Below, one piece after another: positions 8,366 through 15,574 of a stretch of DNA of 39,210 nucleotides. The notes below the pieces were generated by a model. It made no database searches, had not been told where the DNA came from, and was given only the letters and a program-made list of their open reading frames with translations. The stretch covers positions 1-39,210 of the forward strand of contig CALZJD010000017.1 of assembly GCA_945787795.1 (NCBI GenBank), read 5' to 3'. Numbering within the stretch: the stretch's first letter is position 1; every line of letters starts with the position of its first letter. This stretch comes from Thermodesulfovibrionia bacterium. GTDB lineage: Bacteria > Nitrospirota > Thermodesulfovibrionia > UBA6902. The translations under genes and the position numbers were made by a program.

Positions 8366-8406
8366 GGAGAATGGCCCCTTACCTGTTCAGCGCAAGAAAA
8401 AAGATA

Positions 8407-8437
8407 TTGACAGACGGTCAGGAATGTGAGATATATA
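8407..8437 (+). promoter_or_regulatory. Probable promoter of the DUF937-Kbp-HtpX group
   Basis: TTGACA at 8407-8412 is followed by TATATA at 8432-8437 (19-base spacer), or by GATATA two bases earlier (17-base spacer). It lies about 65-90 bases upstream of the DUF937 start. Confidence 0.5.
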
Positions 8438-8499
8438 AGCTAATCTCTGATACGTTCACATTACATTTACTTTAATTAGAATAAGAAAGGAGGTTTGAC

Positions 8500-9099
8500 A
8501 TGTCTACTTTATTGAGCATGCTGACACAGCAACTGGGAGGCGATACCATGAAAAAAATCAGCAGCCAGCTCGGTGCCGATGAAAATGCCACGAAAGGAGC
8601 AATTTCTGCTTCTCTTCCTCTGCTGATAAATGCGCTTTCGCGTAATGCATCAAGTGATGACGGTGCCAATGCACTTTCAAGTGCCCTCTCAAGAGACCAT
8701 GACGGAGGTATTCTCGACAACCTGCAGGGCTATCTCGGCAAGTCTGATACGTCTGCCGGCGAAGGCATACTGCGTCATGTGCTTGGCGGGAAGCAGGAGG
8801 TGGTACAAAACGGTTTGAGCAAGTCCAGCGGTCTTGACTCATCATCGGTCGGAAAACTCATGGGTATGCTTGCACCGGTCGTTATGGGTACTCTCGGGAA
8901 AGTAAAAAAGGAAAAAGGTCTCGATAATCAGGGCCTTGCCGGGTTCCTCGGTCAGGAGAGACAGGAAATGGAGAGCAGCGAACCAAAAGCCATGGGCTTT
9001 ATGAGTACCCTGCTTGATGCAGACAGGGACGGAGACGTTGATGCAAGTGACATGATAAAACACGGGATGAGTCTTGTAAGTAAATTCTTTAAAAAATAA
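8500..9099 (+). CDS. DUF937 (YidB-like) protein with an EF-hand-like loop
   Basis: 199 residues behind a strong AAAGGAGG site. The DUF937 part covers most of the protein: LLSMLTQQLGGDTMKKISSQLG, then alternating hydrophobic helices (GAISASLPLLINALS, LGGKQEVVQNGLS, LMGMLAPVVMGTLGK). Near the C-terminus DADRDGDVDASD has the spacing of a calcium-binding EF-hand loop, followed by a short basic helix ending FFKK. No signal peptide is seen, so it is cytoplasmic or peripheral. The function is not established for the family. It is the first gene of a same-strand group with strong ribosome-binding sites that includes Kbp-like, HtpX and dodecin-like proteins, suggesting an envelope or osmotic stress role (inference). 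Confidence 0.85.
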   Translation: MSTLLSMLTQQLGGDTMKKISSQLGADENATKGAISASLPLLINALSRNASSDDGANALSSALSRDHDGGILDNLQGYLGKSDTSAGEGILRHVLGGKQEVVQNGLSKSSGLDSSSVGKLMGMLAPVVMGTLGKVKKEKGLDNQGLAGFLGQERQEMESSEPKAMGFMSTLLDADRDGDVDASDMIKHGMSLVSKFFKK

Positions 9100-9154
9100 A
9101 TGAGTAAGACAGTATAAACGGCTTATTCATTTAACATGGAAAGGAGGAAGTGAA

Positions 9155-9607
9155 ATGGGAATTTTTGATTTTGTAAAGGACGCCGGAGAAAGACTCTTTG
9201 GAGGCAAGGAGGCACGGGCAGAGGCCAAGCAGGATTCTGAGGAGGCCCTTATCAATCAGGTAAAGCAGATGGGTCTAAAAGTAGATGACCTGAGCATTGA
9301 TTTTAATGACGGGGTTGCCCTAATTAAGGGGAGTGCCGCTTCACAGGAAGAGAGGGAGAAGGTTGTCCTGCTTGTTGGAAATACAAAAGGAGTCGGTCAG
9401 GTGGATGACCAGATGACGGTCCGGATGCAGACAGCCGAGGCCTTACTCTATACGGTTGAGAGCGGAGATACACTTTCTAAAATTGCCAGGGAGCAATACG
9501 GAAGTGCGGGCAAGTACATGGCCATATTTGATGCAAATAAACCGATGCTCAAGGACCCGAACAAGATCTATCCGGGACAGGTACTGCGTATTCCCCCTTT
9601 AAAGTAA
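9155..9607 (+). CDS. kbp: BON-LysM protein, Kbp/YgaU-like
   Basis: 150 residues, the length of E. coli Kbp (149). The N-terminal helix GIFDFVKDAGERLFG is the Kbp signature. Residues 30-90 form a BON domain (GLKVDDLSIDFNDGVALIKG, VGNTKGVGQVDDQM), and residues 97-148 a LysM domain (YTVESGDTLSKIAREQYG, IYPGQVLRIPP). E. coli Kbp is a cytoplasmic potassium-binding protein that changes conformation with K+; the same role is inferred here from full-length architecture. It is preceded by AAAGGAGG and lies 55 bases after the DUF937 gene. Confidence 0.9.
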   Translation: MGIFDFVKDAGERLFGGKEARAEAKQDSEEALINQVKQMGLKVDDLSIDFNDGVALIKGSAASQEEREKVVLLVGNTKGVGQVDDQMTVRMQTAEALLYTVESGDTLSKIAREQYGSAGKYMAIFDANKPMLKDPNKIYPGQVLRIPPLK

Positions 9608-9655
9608 TGAGTTACCTGGGCAGCGAACAACAGGAATGTGCATGAAAGGTTGCGC

Positions 9656-10486
9656 ATGAATAGAACGCGTACATTTTTCCTCATGGTTACGCTTACGATA
9701 CTCTTTGTCATTATTGGTGGTGCTATAGGGGGCAGACAGGGAACGGTCATGGCATTTCTTATCGCTGCGGGAATGAACGTATTTTCTTACTGGTTCAGCG
9801 ACAAAATGGTCCTTCGACGCTATCGGGCTTCACAGGTGGGACCGGATGATCAGTCCCGCCTGTACCCTATTGTTGAGGCTTTAGTCGAAAAATCCGGAAT
9901 GCCCATGCCAAAAGTCTTTGTCATCCCCGAACGCAATCCAAACGCATTTGCGACCGGTCGAAACCCTGAGCACGCGGCCGTAGCAGCAACAGAGGGATTA
10001 CTGGAAATACTTGATGATGAGGAATTATCGGGTGTTATGGGACATGAATTGGCGCATGTTAAGCACAGGGACATACTCACGGGCACCATTGCTGCCACAT
10101 TTGCTGGCGCTATTGCCATGCTTGGGCAGTTTGCCCGCTTCGGTGTCGGCGGTCAGGGGCAGAGAAACAATCCAGTCGGCATGCTGCTGATCATGATCGG
10201 TGCGCCTTTGGGAGCCATGCTCATACGTATGGCTGTTTCCCGGGTAAGAGAGTATGCTGCTGATCAAGGCGGGGCCCGGATAAGCGGACACCCCCGGGCC
10301 CTCGCCAGTGCGTTAGAAAAGCTCCATAGCGGTGTCCGGGCATTTCCCATGACCCATGGAAATCCGGCTCATTCTCACATGTTTATCATGAACCCGTTCT
10401 TTGGCGGATTGCAGAAATTTTTTTCAACGCATCCGCCTGCTGAAGAACGAATCCGTCGGCTGCGTGCGATGGATGATACAGGATAA
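9656..10486 (+). CDS. htpX: HtpX-family membrane zinc metalloprotease
   Basis: 276 residues from the ATG at 9656, which has GAAAGG six bases upstream; a GTG at 9638 is a weaker alternative. Two N-terminal membrane helices (TFFLMVTLTILFVIIGGAIG, VMAFLIAAGMNVFSYWF) precede the M48 core. The zinc site HELAH is at residues 130-134, with the third ligand Glu in REYAADQGGA. Further hydrophobic segments flank it (IAATFAGAIAMLG, MLLIMIGAPLGAMLI). HtpX degrades misfolded inner-membrane proteins together with FtsH. Length and order match the compact bacterial HtpX form. Its place after Kbp- and DUF937-like genes supports an envelope-stress group. Confidence 0.95.
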   Translation: MNRTRTFFLMVTLTILFVIIGGAIGGRQGTVMAFLIAAGMNVFSYWFSDKMVLRRYRASQVGPDDQSRLYPIVEALVEKSGMPMPKVFVIPERNPNAFATGRNPEHAAVAATEGLLEILDDEELSGVMGHELAHVKHRDILTGTIAATFAGAIAMLGQFARFGVGGQGQRNNPVGMLLIMIGAPLGAMLIRMAVSRVREYAADQGGARISGHPRALASALEKLHSGVRAFPMTHGNPAHSHMFIMNPFFGGLQKFFSTHPPAEERIRRLRAMDDTG

Positions 10487-10592
10487 CGCATTATGAATAG
10501 TGTACAGGGAGTGCTGCAACTGGGAATCTCTGCCGAACGGAGTTTGTAAGAAAAAAAGCTGTGTAACATGATTATAAAAGGAGGCAGGTCAT

Positions 10593-10793
10593 ATGTCTAT
10601 AGTAAAAGTAATTGAAATAATCTCTGAAGGAGATAGTGTTGAAAACGCTGTTTCAGCTGCAGTAGATGAAGCGTCAAAAACAGTGAGGAATATTAAGACC
10701 GTGTATGTTAAGGATATCCAGGCAATCGTACAGGACAACAAGGTCACAAAATACAGGATAGATGCAAAGGTTTCATTCGTTGTAGGCAAGTAG
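10593..10793 (+). CDS. Dodecin-family small protein lacking the usual flavin-stacking residues
   Basis: 66 residues with the full dodecin fold: strand SIVKVIEIISEG, helix SVENAVSAAVDEASKTV, then two long strands (NIKTVYVKDIQAIVQ, KVTKYRIDAKVSFVV). Dodecins form hollow dodecamers that store riboflavin or FMN. In characterised members a Trp in the first long strand (in NVVWAEV) stacks on the isoalloxazine and a Gln (in TYQTE) binds it. Aligned here, these positions hold Thr (NIKTVYV) and Arg (KYRID). The assembly is probably kept while flavin binding is doubtful. AAAGGAGG precedes the start. Confidence 0.88.
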   Translation: MSIVKVIEIISEGDSVENAVSAAVDEASKTVRNIKTVYVKDIQAIVQDNKVTKYRIDAKVSFVVGK

Positions 10794-10887
10794 GCCAGGG
10801 CTGTTAGCCAAAACCGCAGGGAATGAGCAAAAGGATAAAACATCTTAGCTGGCTGCTGAGATAGTCATTTCCTCCAATAGAAAAATA

Positions 10888-10926
10888 GCGGGTATCCAGT
10901 AACTTCTGAAAAGACTGGATACCTGC
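10888..10926. repeat. Inverted repeat, possible terminator after the dodecin gene
   Basis: GCGGGTATCCAGT pairs with ACTGGATACCTGC (12 of 13 positions) around a 13-base loop. It is followed by TTTTGCGGG, which could form a further small stem. Its CTGGATACC...TTTTGCGGG layout is typical of dispersed extragenic repeats, but only one copy is in this window. Confidence 0.65.
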
Positions 10927-11200
10927 TTTTGCGGGTTAGTCATTTTACCGTCAATAATAGCGTTCCCCCCTGCCCTGAGTTATTTCTATCAGCAAATGTA
11001 ACTACCATAACAGACCTGTAGTAACGAAGCAGGTGAGACCCTTTTCAGGCAAAAGTATGCGGCAGTATTTATCCTTTCGCTCACCTTTCATGCAGCCGCA
11101 TTATTCATAATTAACAACCACAGTATCATTATAAATATGCCGGGATATCCTCCTGAGAAATCTGAGGGAACGCTCACCATGAAATCCACCTGTCCCGGTA

Positions 11201-11229
11201 TTGACAAATATTTTTATCAGCAGTAAAAA
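11201..11229 (+). promoter_or_regulatory. Probable promoter of the SWIB gene
   Basis: TTGACA at 11201-11206, a 17-base spacer, then TAAAAA at 11224-11229. This gives a leader of about 70 bases to the start at 11306. Confidence 0.5.
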
Positions 11230-11305
11230 AAACATTGAAAAAAATATTTAAAAATGCGATTATTATTGTCAGCAATAACTTAAATCCTTTAATAAGGAGG
11301 GGTAA

Positions 11306-11737
11306 ATGCCGAAGAAGAAAAAAGCTGCAAAGAAAAAAGCTGCAAAGAAGAAAGTAGCAAAGAAGAAAGTAGCAAAGAAGAAGAAAGTAGTAAAGAAGAA
11401 AAAGGTAGCAAAGAAGAAGGTAGCAAAGAAGAAGAAGGTAGCAAAGAAGAAAAAGGTAGCAAAGAAGAAGAAGGCAGCAAAGAAGAAGAGAAAACCAAAT
11501 CCCGCATTCATGAGGCCGGTGAATATAAGTGATGCACTGGCACAGATAGTTGGGAGCAAACCTATCCCCAGGACCGAGGTCACAAAAAAGCTGTGGGCAT
11601 ACATTAAGAAGAACAAACTTCAGGATTCTGTCAATAAGAGGATGATTAATGCTGACCTTAAGCTGAAGGCAGTATTAAAGAAGGCCAAGGTGTCGATGTT
11701 TGAAATGACCAAGCTGGTCAGCAAACATCTGAGCTAA
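11306..11737 (+). CDS. SWIB/MDM2-domain protein with a histone H1-like lysine-rich N-terminus
   Basis: 143 residues after an AATAAGGAGG site. Residues 1-65 are almost entirely Lys, Ala and Val in repeats of the type AKKKVAKKK, the composition of bacterial histone H1-like DNA-binding tails. Residues 68-143 are a complete SWIB/MDM2 domain (FMRPVNISDALAQIVG, KLWAYIKKNKLQD, INADLKLKAVLKKAKVSMFEM). SWIB domains are best known from eukaryotic chromatin remodelling, but stand-alone versions occur in bacteria such as Chlamydia. Together the parts suggest a nucleoid-associated protein. The repeated DNA should make tail length variable between strains. It is monocistronic with a strong terminator. Confidence 0.9.
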   Translation: MPKKKKAAKKKAAKKKVAKKKVAKKKKVVKKKKVAKKKVAKKKKVAKKKKVAKKKKAAKKKRKPNPAFMRPVNISDALAQIVGSKPIPRTEVTKKLWAYIKKNKLQDSVNKRMINADLKLKAVLKKAKVSMFEMTKLVSKHLS

Positions 11738-11785
11738 AGGAGAAGCTCACAGTAGACATTATATTGTTAGTTCAGCAGAGTATGT

Positions 11786-11837
11786 GGGGGCAGGCTTAAA
11801 TTTTGATATATACCAGTCAATATTTAAGCCTGCCCCC
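11786..11837 (+). terminator. Long hairpin terminator after the SWIB gene
   Basis: GGGGGCAGGCTTAAAT pairs with ATTTAAGCCTGCCCCC around an AT-rich loop, followed by TTTCGTTT. The 16-bp perfect stem is unusually long for a terminator and could also be a dispersed palindrome. It lies between convergent genes and may serve both. Confidence 0.75.
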
Positions 11838-11898
11838 TTTCGTTTCCCATTTTCTCATTTAACCATTCAATGTATTCTGAAGACAATACCTCATATTG

Positions 11899-12153
11899 TT
11901 ACAAGCCGGCAATACTTTTGATCATAGCTATTATTCTTTCAGAAAAATAATAGTACAATACACTTAATACCATAAGTGTCAACGAGCCTTTGAGAAGTCC
12001 TTTTATATTAAATTTCTGTTTAACCTGGAGCTTCTCAATTGTAGCACTTTGCTCTTCCGGCGTTTGAAGAATCTTCCCGCAGGCCACACATCTCATTGCA
12101 CCCTCCATTACGGTCTTACCGCAATATGGACAATTCAAGAATGTATTATTCAT
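11899..12153 (-). CDS. Zinc-ribbon protein with a C-terminal membrane anchor
   Basis: 84 residues, start supported by GGAGGTAATAA. Residues 8-25 hold two CxxC pairs (CPYCGKTVMEGAMRCVACGK), a zinc-ribbon knuckle common to small regulatory or scaffold proteins. A charged linker follows, then one hydrophobic segment (SLTLMVLSVLYYYF) that should anchor it in the inner membrane with the ribbon in the cytoplasm. I do not know a function for this layout. It is convergent with the SWIB gene. Confidence 0.72.
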   Translation of the reverse strand: MNNTFLNCPYCGKTVMEGAMRCVACGKILQTPEEQSATIEKLQVKQKFNIKGLLKGSLTLMVLSVLYYYFSERIIAMIKSIAGL

Positions 12154-12558
12154 TTATTACCTCCATTCATTTATTCGGCACTATCATGCTTAGAACTTAA
12201 GGAGTGTATTGTCTGCATGAAGATTGTTAGCTGCAGATCGAAAAGAAGAAGGATGAGGTAAATATAAGGCAACTATTTATAATTTCATAAACTTTATTAA
12301 TTGATAATTAAAGCTTTTGGTGTTACATATACTTTATGGGACAAAACACACATAAAAGCCAGGCCCTTTGTAATAAAGGGGGTGGAATACAGGTAGTCCT
12401 GGTAACATCGAGCTGTCAAGCCATATTACATCGTAGGGGCGAACGGCCGTTCGCCCCTACATTATTATTGGATATAAGCAGATAAAAAAAGGCTTAGTGC
12501 TGAAACAGGCTTCAATGAATTAAGGGATGTGCCCGGTTTAAACGAACAGGAGAACCCT
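12154..12558. other. Intergenic region upstream of the sensor kinase
   Basis: No gene is seen. It holds a perfect palindrome at 12433-12460 and a small hairpin CCCTTT-GTAAT-AAAGGG near 12364-12380 that is followed by GGGTGGAATAC. I see no known riboswitch consensus. Confidence 0.45.
12433..12460. repeat. GTAGGGGC-family palindrome, perfect 28-base copy
   Basis: GTAGGGGC, core GAACGGCCGTTC, GCCCCTAC, symmetric over its full length. The core differs completely from the TATTGCAATA type but is still self-complementary. Confidence 0.9.
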
Positions 12559-14406
12559 GTGAGAAAAAAGTTCCAGTTCAAGAGCATAAGAGCACGCCTC
12601 ACCTTCTGGTTTTTTATTATGGCCATGGTTCCGCTGATTATGGTCAATATCGTAATTTATATCCATATAGTGCATTCAATGAAGGTATCCATATTCAACA
12701 ATATCGAGGCTCTCAGGGATCTGAAGGTTAATGAAGTTAATCACTGGCTTAATGAAAGAATAGCAGATGTTCGTACCATCGCATCCAGTGATGAGATACG
12801 CATACTGGAAGAGTTATACATTGATAAGGAAGAAAATAGACACCCTGATCTCGAGATTGCAGCAAAGGCTCGGATTCTTCTCAACAGATACCTGAAAAAT
12901 TATGATGACTTTCACGAATTCCTTATTGTAAGTCCATCCACAAAAAACGTCATGGTATCCACTGAGCAAGAGATTGAAGGGGAACTGCATTCGAAAGACA
13001 ATCAAGTTTCAGAGGTATTGGAGTTTAAGGATTTAGCCATCACAGATATCCATTATTCAGACAGACTCAATAAGCCCAGCATGGCGTTTTCCGTTCCGGT
13101 TTTTAGTTCGATGCACCGAAATCGAATCATTGGTATTCTCGTTGCCAATATTAACCTTGAAGCTTCTCTGTATAAAATATTATTAAATCGTACAGGAGTC
13201 GGAAAAACAGGCGAAACTCTGATTGTGAACAAAAATGGCATGGCTTTGAATAAACTGCGCTGGTACGATAATACCCCGCTTAAGCTGGACATCAAATCAC
13301 AAGCGGCTGTCTATGCGGTCTTTGGGAGAACAGGCATTATGGAGACAGTGGACTATAGAGAGGAAAAAACACTGGCCGCCTATACATATATTCCGCGTAC
13401 CGGCTGGGGATTTGTAGCAAAGCAGGACCTTCAGGAAGTCTATGCCCCTATTTATCGTCTCAGAAAATGGATGCTGGCCATAGTATTTATGACGTTAATC
13501 GGGGTGATTATAAATACCCTTCTTGTTTCACGGTCGATATCAAATCCAATCAAGGAATTACATAAGGGAAGTGAAATAATTGGAAGCGGTAATTTGGATC
13601 ATAAAGTCGGTACTGATGCTAATGATGAAATTGGAGAATTATCCCGAACATTTGATTTGATGATAGAGACGTTAAAAACTACTACCGCGTCCTGGGATGA
13701 CCTGAATAAAGAGATCGCCGAACGCAGACACCTGGAGAAAATGCTTCTTGATATTAGAGAACACGAACGACGGCGTATTGGACATGATCTGCATGACAAT
13801 CTGGGACAGCAACTGACAGCCATATCATATAAAACTCAGGGCCTAGAAAACATATTGAGAAAAAAAATGGTTCCTGAAGCCGAAGATGCTGAGAGGATTA
13901 CATCCCTGATAGAGATGGCAAAAATACAGGTCAAATCTCTTTCAAAAGGTCTCTCGCCCATTCTGGGAAAGGGTGAGTATGGTCTCATGTCAGCCATGGT
14001 AGAGCTTGCATCTAATTCTGAAAGACTATTCGGGATTCCATGTGTTATCAGTTGTTCAAAACCTGTTCCCATATATAATGAAGCTGCGTTAATTCATCTT
14101 TATCGCATAGCTCAGGAGGCTATTACCAATGCTGCGAGACATGCCCGTCCCAAAAAAATCGAAATTCAATTTAAGAGGAATCATGACAATATTTCATTGA
14201 CAGTAATAGATGATGGAACAGGTTTCGCTGTACCGGCCCATTTAGAAGGAATCGGCCTGGAGATTATGAAATACAGGGCAAGAAGAATTAATGCATCCCT
14301 TGATATACGGCCGGGTATCGATAAAGGGACAATTGTATCATGTATTTTTAAGGATAAACAGGAAAGTGAGATCAATATTGCTGAAAACACCAACTTTCCG
14401 GCATAG
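12559..14406 (+). CDS. Membrane sensor histidine kinase: dCache, HAMP, HisKA_3, HATPase (NarX/LiaS class)
   Basis: 615 residues from a GTG at 12559 with AGGAGA six bases upstream; a GTG at 12529 lacks a good site. A membrane helix (LTFWFFIMAMVPLIMVNIVIYI) is followed by a ~270-residue periplasmic dCache-like sensor (GVGKTGETLIVNKNGMAL, AYTYIPRTGWGFVAKQDL) and a second helix (WMLAIVFMTLIGVIINTLLV). HAMP (SISNPIKELHKGSEIIGSGNLDHKV) and a short coil lead to the HisKA_3 H-box RRRIGHDLHDNLGQQLTAIS, with phospho-acceptor His409. The ATPase has N-box AITNAARHA and G-box DDGTGFAV. The ligand is unknown. The response regulator follows on the same strand after 136 bases, a cognate pair by position and class. 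Confidence 0.93.
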   Translation: MRKKFQFKSIRARLTFWFFIMAMVPLIMVNIVIYIHIVHSMKVSIFNNIEALRDLKVNEVNHWLNERIADVRTIASSDEIRILEELYIDKEENRHPDLEIAAKARILLNRYLKNYDDFHEFLIVSPSTKNVMVSTEQEIEGELHSKDNQVSEVLEFKDLAITDIHYSDRLNKPSMAFSVPVFSSMHRNRIIGILVANINLEASLYKILLNRTGVGKTGETLIVNKNGMALNKLRWYDNTPLKLDIKSQAAVYAVFGRTGIMETVDYREEKTLAAYTYIPRTGWGFVAKQDLQEVYAPIYRLRKWMLAIVFMTLIGVIINTLLVSRSISNPIKELHKGSEIIGSGNLDHKVGTDANDEIGELSRTFDLMIETLKTTTASWDDLNKEIAERRHLEKMLLDIREHERRRIGHDLHDNLGQQLTAISYKTQGLENILRKKMVPEAEDAERITSLIEMAKIQVKSLSKGLSPILGKGEYGLMSAMVELASNSERLFGIPCVISCSKPVPIYNEAALIHLYRIAQEAITNAARHARPKKIEIQFKRNHDNISLTVIDDGTGFAVPAHLEGIGLEIMKYRARRINASLDIRPGIDKGTIVSCIFKDKQESEINIAENTNFPA

Positions 14407-14413
14407 GGAAAAA

Positions 14414-14431
14414 TACCTAAGCAAACATAAG
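14414..14431 (+). promoter_or_regulatory. Upstream box A, candidate regulator site before the response regulator gene
   Basis: TACCTAAGC-AAA-CATAAG. The same box occurs twice ahead of the oxidoreductase operon (15337, 15399). It starts 54 bases upstream of the -35 element at 14468, a normal place for an activator site. Confidence 0.6.
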
Positions 14432-14467
14432 CAATCTCATTAAAGAAGACCCTGGATATCCTGTCGA

Positions 14468-14496
14468 TTTACAGGGCAATGTATTTGACCTATAAT
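14468..14496 (+). promoter_or_regulatory. Promoter of the response regulator gene
   Basis: TTTACA (14468-14473), a 17-base spacer, then TATAAT (14491-14496). The -35 lies inside the conserved word TCGATTTACAG that recurs in the operon leader. A start near 14503 rules out the in-frame upstream start at 14495 for the regulator gene. Confidence 0.75.
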
Positions 14497-14542
14497 GATG
14501 GTAAGGAGGACAACCCTAAAGGATTTTTATGGAGGAGAAAGC

Positions 14543-15211
14543 ATGAAAGCTCTAAAAGCTGGAAACAAAACAAAAAAAAATAAAGTTTTCATAGTTGATG
14601 ACCATTGCATTTTACGCGAGGGACTTTCACATCTCATTAATAGCGAGGAAGACCTTTTGGTATGTGGAGAGACAGACAATGTTTCCGATGCATTGCAGGC
14701 TATTGAAGATGCTAAACCTGATATTATCATAGTTGATATCAGTCTTGGAGACGGCAGCGGAATCAGACTTACAGAGAACCTCATGTATTCCCATCCCGGG
14801 TTACCGGTTCTGGTTCTTTCCATGCACGATGAATCCGAATATGCCGAAAGATGTTTAAAGTCAGGGGCAAGGGGCTATATCATGAAACAGGAGTCATCCA
14901 TAAAAGTGCTGTCAGCGATAAGAAAAGTCCTGAATGGAGAAATATACGTTAGTGATAAATTAAATGTAACCCTCTTACATAAATTCGTTAAAAATAAATT
15001 TGAAAGTTTTGATTCTTCCACAAAACCCCTCAGCAACCGTGAACTGGAAGTGTATCAACTCCTTGGTCAGGGACTGAAAAAGCACAAGATAGCAGAACGA
15101 TTAAACCTCAGTGTTAAAACCATTGAAACATACATAGAGCACATCAAGATAAAGCTGCAGTTAAAGGGCACACATGATGTCCTCATGCACGCGGTCAAAT
15201 CTATTTATTAG
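14543..15211 (+). CDS. NarL/LuxR-family response regulator
   Basis: 222 residues from the ATG at 14543 behind GGAGGAGAAAGC. The receiver has the acid pair D19-D20, phospho-acceptor D65 (IIIVDISLGDGSG) and K115 (GYIMKQ). Residues 163-222 are a LuxR-type helix-turn-helix (LSNRELEVYQLLGQG, KIAERLNLSVKTIETYIEHIKIKL). A five-codon open frame at 14529-14546 ends in ATGA overlapping this start, so translation may be coupled. The gene sits between its presumed kinase and the redox operon. The homologous leaders of this gene and the operon suggest it controls both (inference). NarL-class regulators bind DNA as dimers when phosphorylated. Confidence 0.92.
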   Translation: MKALKAGNKTKKNKVFIVDDHCILREGLSHLINSEEDLLVCGETDNVSDALQAIEDAKPDIIIVDISLGDGSGIRLTENLMYSHPGLPVLVLSMHDESEYAERCLKSGARGYIMKQESSIKVLSAIRKVLNGEIYVSDKLNVTLLHKFVKNKFESFDSSTKPLSNRELEVYQLLGQGLKKHKIAERLNLSVKTIETYIEHIKIKLQLKGTHDVLMHAVKSIY

Positions 15212-15239
15212 ATGATAAACAAAAAATCATAGCAGCGCC

Positions 15240-15317
15240 GTAGGGACAACCCCTTGTGGTTGCCCTTGTCCTGTTGACCTTCCGCAAAAGGGCAGGCACA
15301 GGGACCTACCCCTACAA
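15240..15317. repeat. Diverged GTAGGGGC-family repeat
   Basis: AGGGACAACC-CCTTGT-GGTTGCCCT forms the first hairpin (about 15241-15265). After a spacer the element closes with AGGGACCTACCCCTAC, so GTAGGG...CCCTAC ends flank the whole unit. Confidence 0.65.
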
Positions 15318-15336
15318 CATCCCTCATAAGGAATTT

Positions 15337-15354
15337 CACCTAGTCCACCATAAG
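15337..15354 (+). promoter_or_regulatory. Upstream box B1 of the operon leader
   Basis: CACCTAGTC-CAC-CATAAG. It matches box B2 at 15399 in 14 of 18 positions and lies 62 bases, about six helical turns, upstream of it. A partial TTCGATTTAG follows 44 bases later, so B1 and B2 look like a tandem duplication of one ~62-base unit. Confidence 0.6.
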
Positions 15355-15398
15355 AAAATTCCTCAAAATAGTTTTCAGTATTCGATTTAGTATAAAAA

Positions 15399-15416
15399 TA
15401 CCTAGTCGATCATAAG
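15399..15416 (+). promoter_or_regulatory. Upstream box B2 of the operon leader
   Basis: TACCTAGTC-GAT-CATAAG, 53 bases upstream of the operon -35. Box A of the regulator gene lies 54 bases upstream of its own -35, so the spacing is conserved. Confidence 0.62.
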
Positions 15417-15451
15417 TATTTTCTACCTATAAACTTTCGACTTCCTCTCGA

Positions 15452-15480
15452 TTTACAGAGCAAGACTTTTATCCCACAAT
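15452..15480 (+). promoter_or_regulatory. Promoter of the oxidoreductase operon
   Basis: TTTACA (15452-15457) within TCGATTTACAG, a 17-base spacer, then CACAAT (15475-15480). The -10 is weak, as expected for a promoter needing an activator. TAAGGAGG follows, as in the regulator leader. Confidence 0.6.
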
Positions 15481-15505
15481 CTAAATAAGGAGGCAACCTT
15501 CAGCA

Positions 15506-15574
15506 ATGATAAAGAGATTGATGGAGAGCACATATAACGAGAGAGGAGGCTTAAGGGAATGTTCAATATTTTAA
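15506..15574 (+). CDS. Possible 22-residue leader peptide overlapping nfnA
   Basis: The ATG at 15506 has TAAGGAGG about 12 bases upstream, a spacing at the long end of normal. The frame reads MIKRLMESTYNERGG and ends LRECSIF, with its stop inside the start of the next gene (16-base overlap). The product resembles nothing I know. It may couple translation or be chance. The homologous leader before the response regulator gene also has an AAGGAGG site and a tiny frame overlapping the true start. Confidence 0.3.
   Translation: MIKRLMESTYNERGGLRECSIF

Larger units (their letters stand above)
10794..11305. other. Intergenic region, 512 bases
   Basis: No gene is seen. It contains a long hairpin at 10888-10926 and a probable promoter at 11201-11229 for the SWIB gene. 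The middle (about 10950-11190) shows nothing I can name. Confidence 0.5.
15212..15558. other. Operon leader region
   Basis: It contains a degenerate palindrome (15240-15317), two tandem regulator-type boxes (15337, 15399), a promoter (15452-15480) and a short open reading frame at 15506-15574 with its own AAGGAGG site. No other gene is seen. Confidence 0.6.

Noticed and set aside
11320-11500. CRISPR array or satellite in the AAGAAGAAAGTAGC repeats
   Set aside because: The repeats are contiguous, in frame, without spacers, and encode the lysine-rich tail of the SWIB protein.
11269-11616. Phe-rich open frames on the reverse strand of the SWIB gene
   Set aside because: They are the antisense of a low-complexity lysine tract, with no ribosome-binding site or domain.
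12300-12460. Riboswitch upstream of the sensor kinase
   Set aside because: Only a short hairpin and the dispersed palindrome are present. No known aptamer consensus could be recognised.
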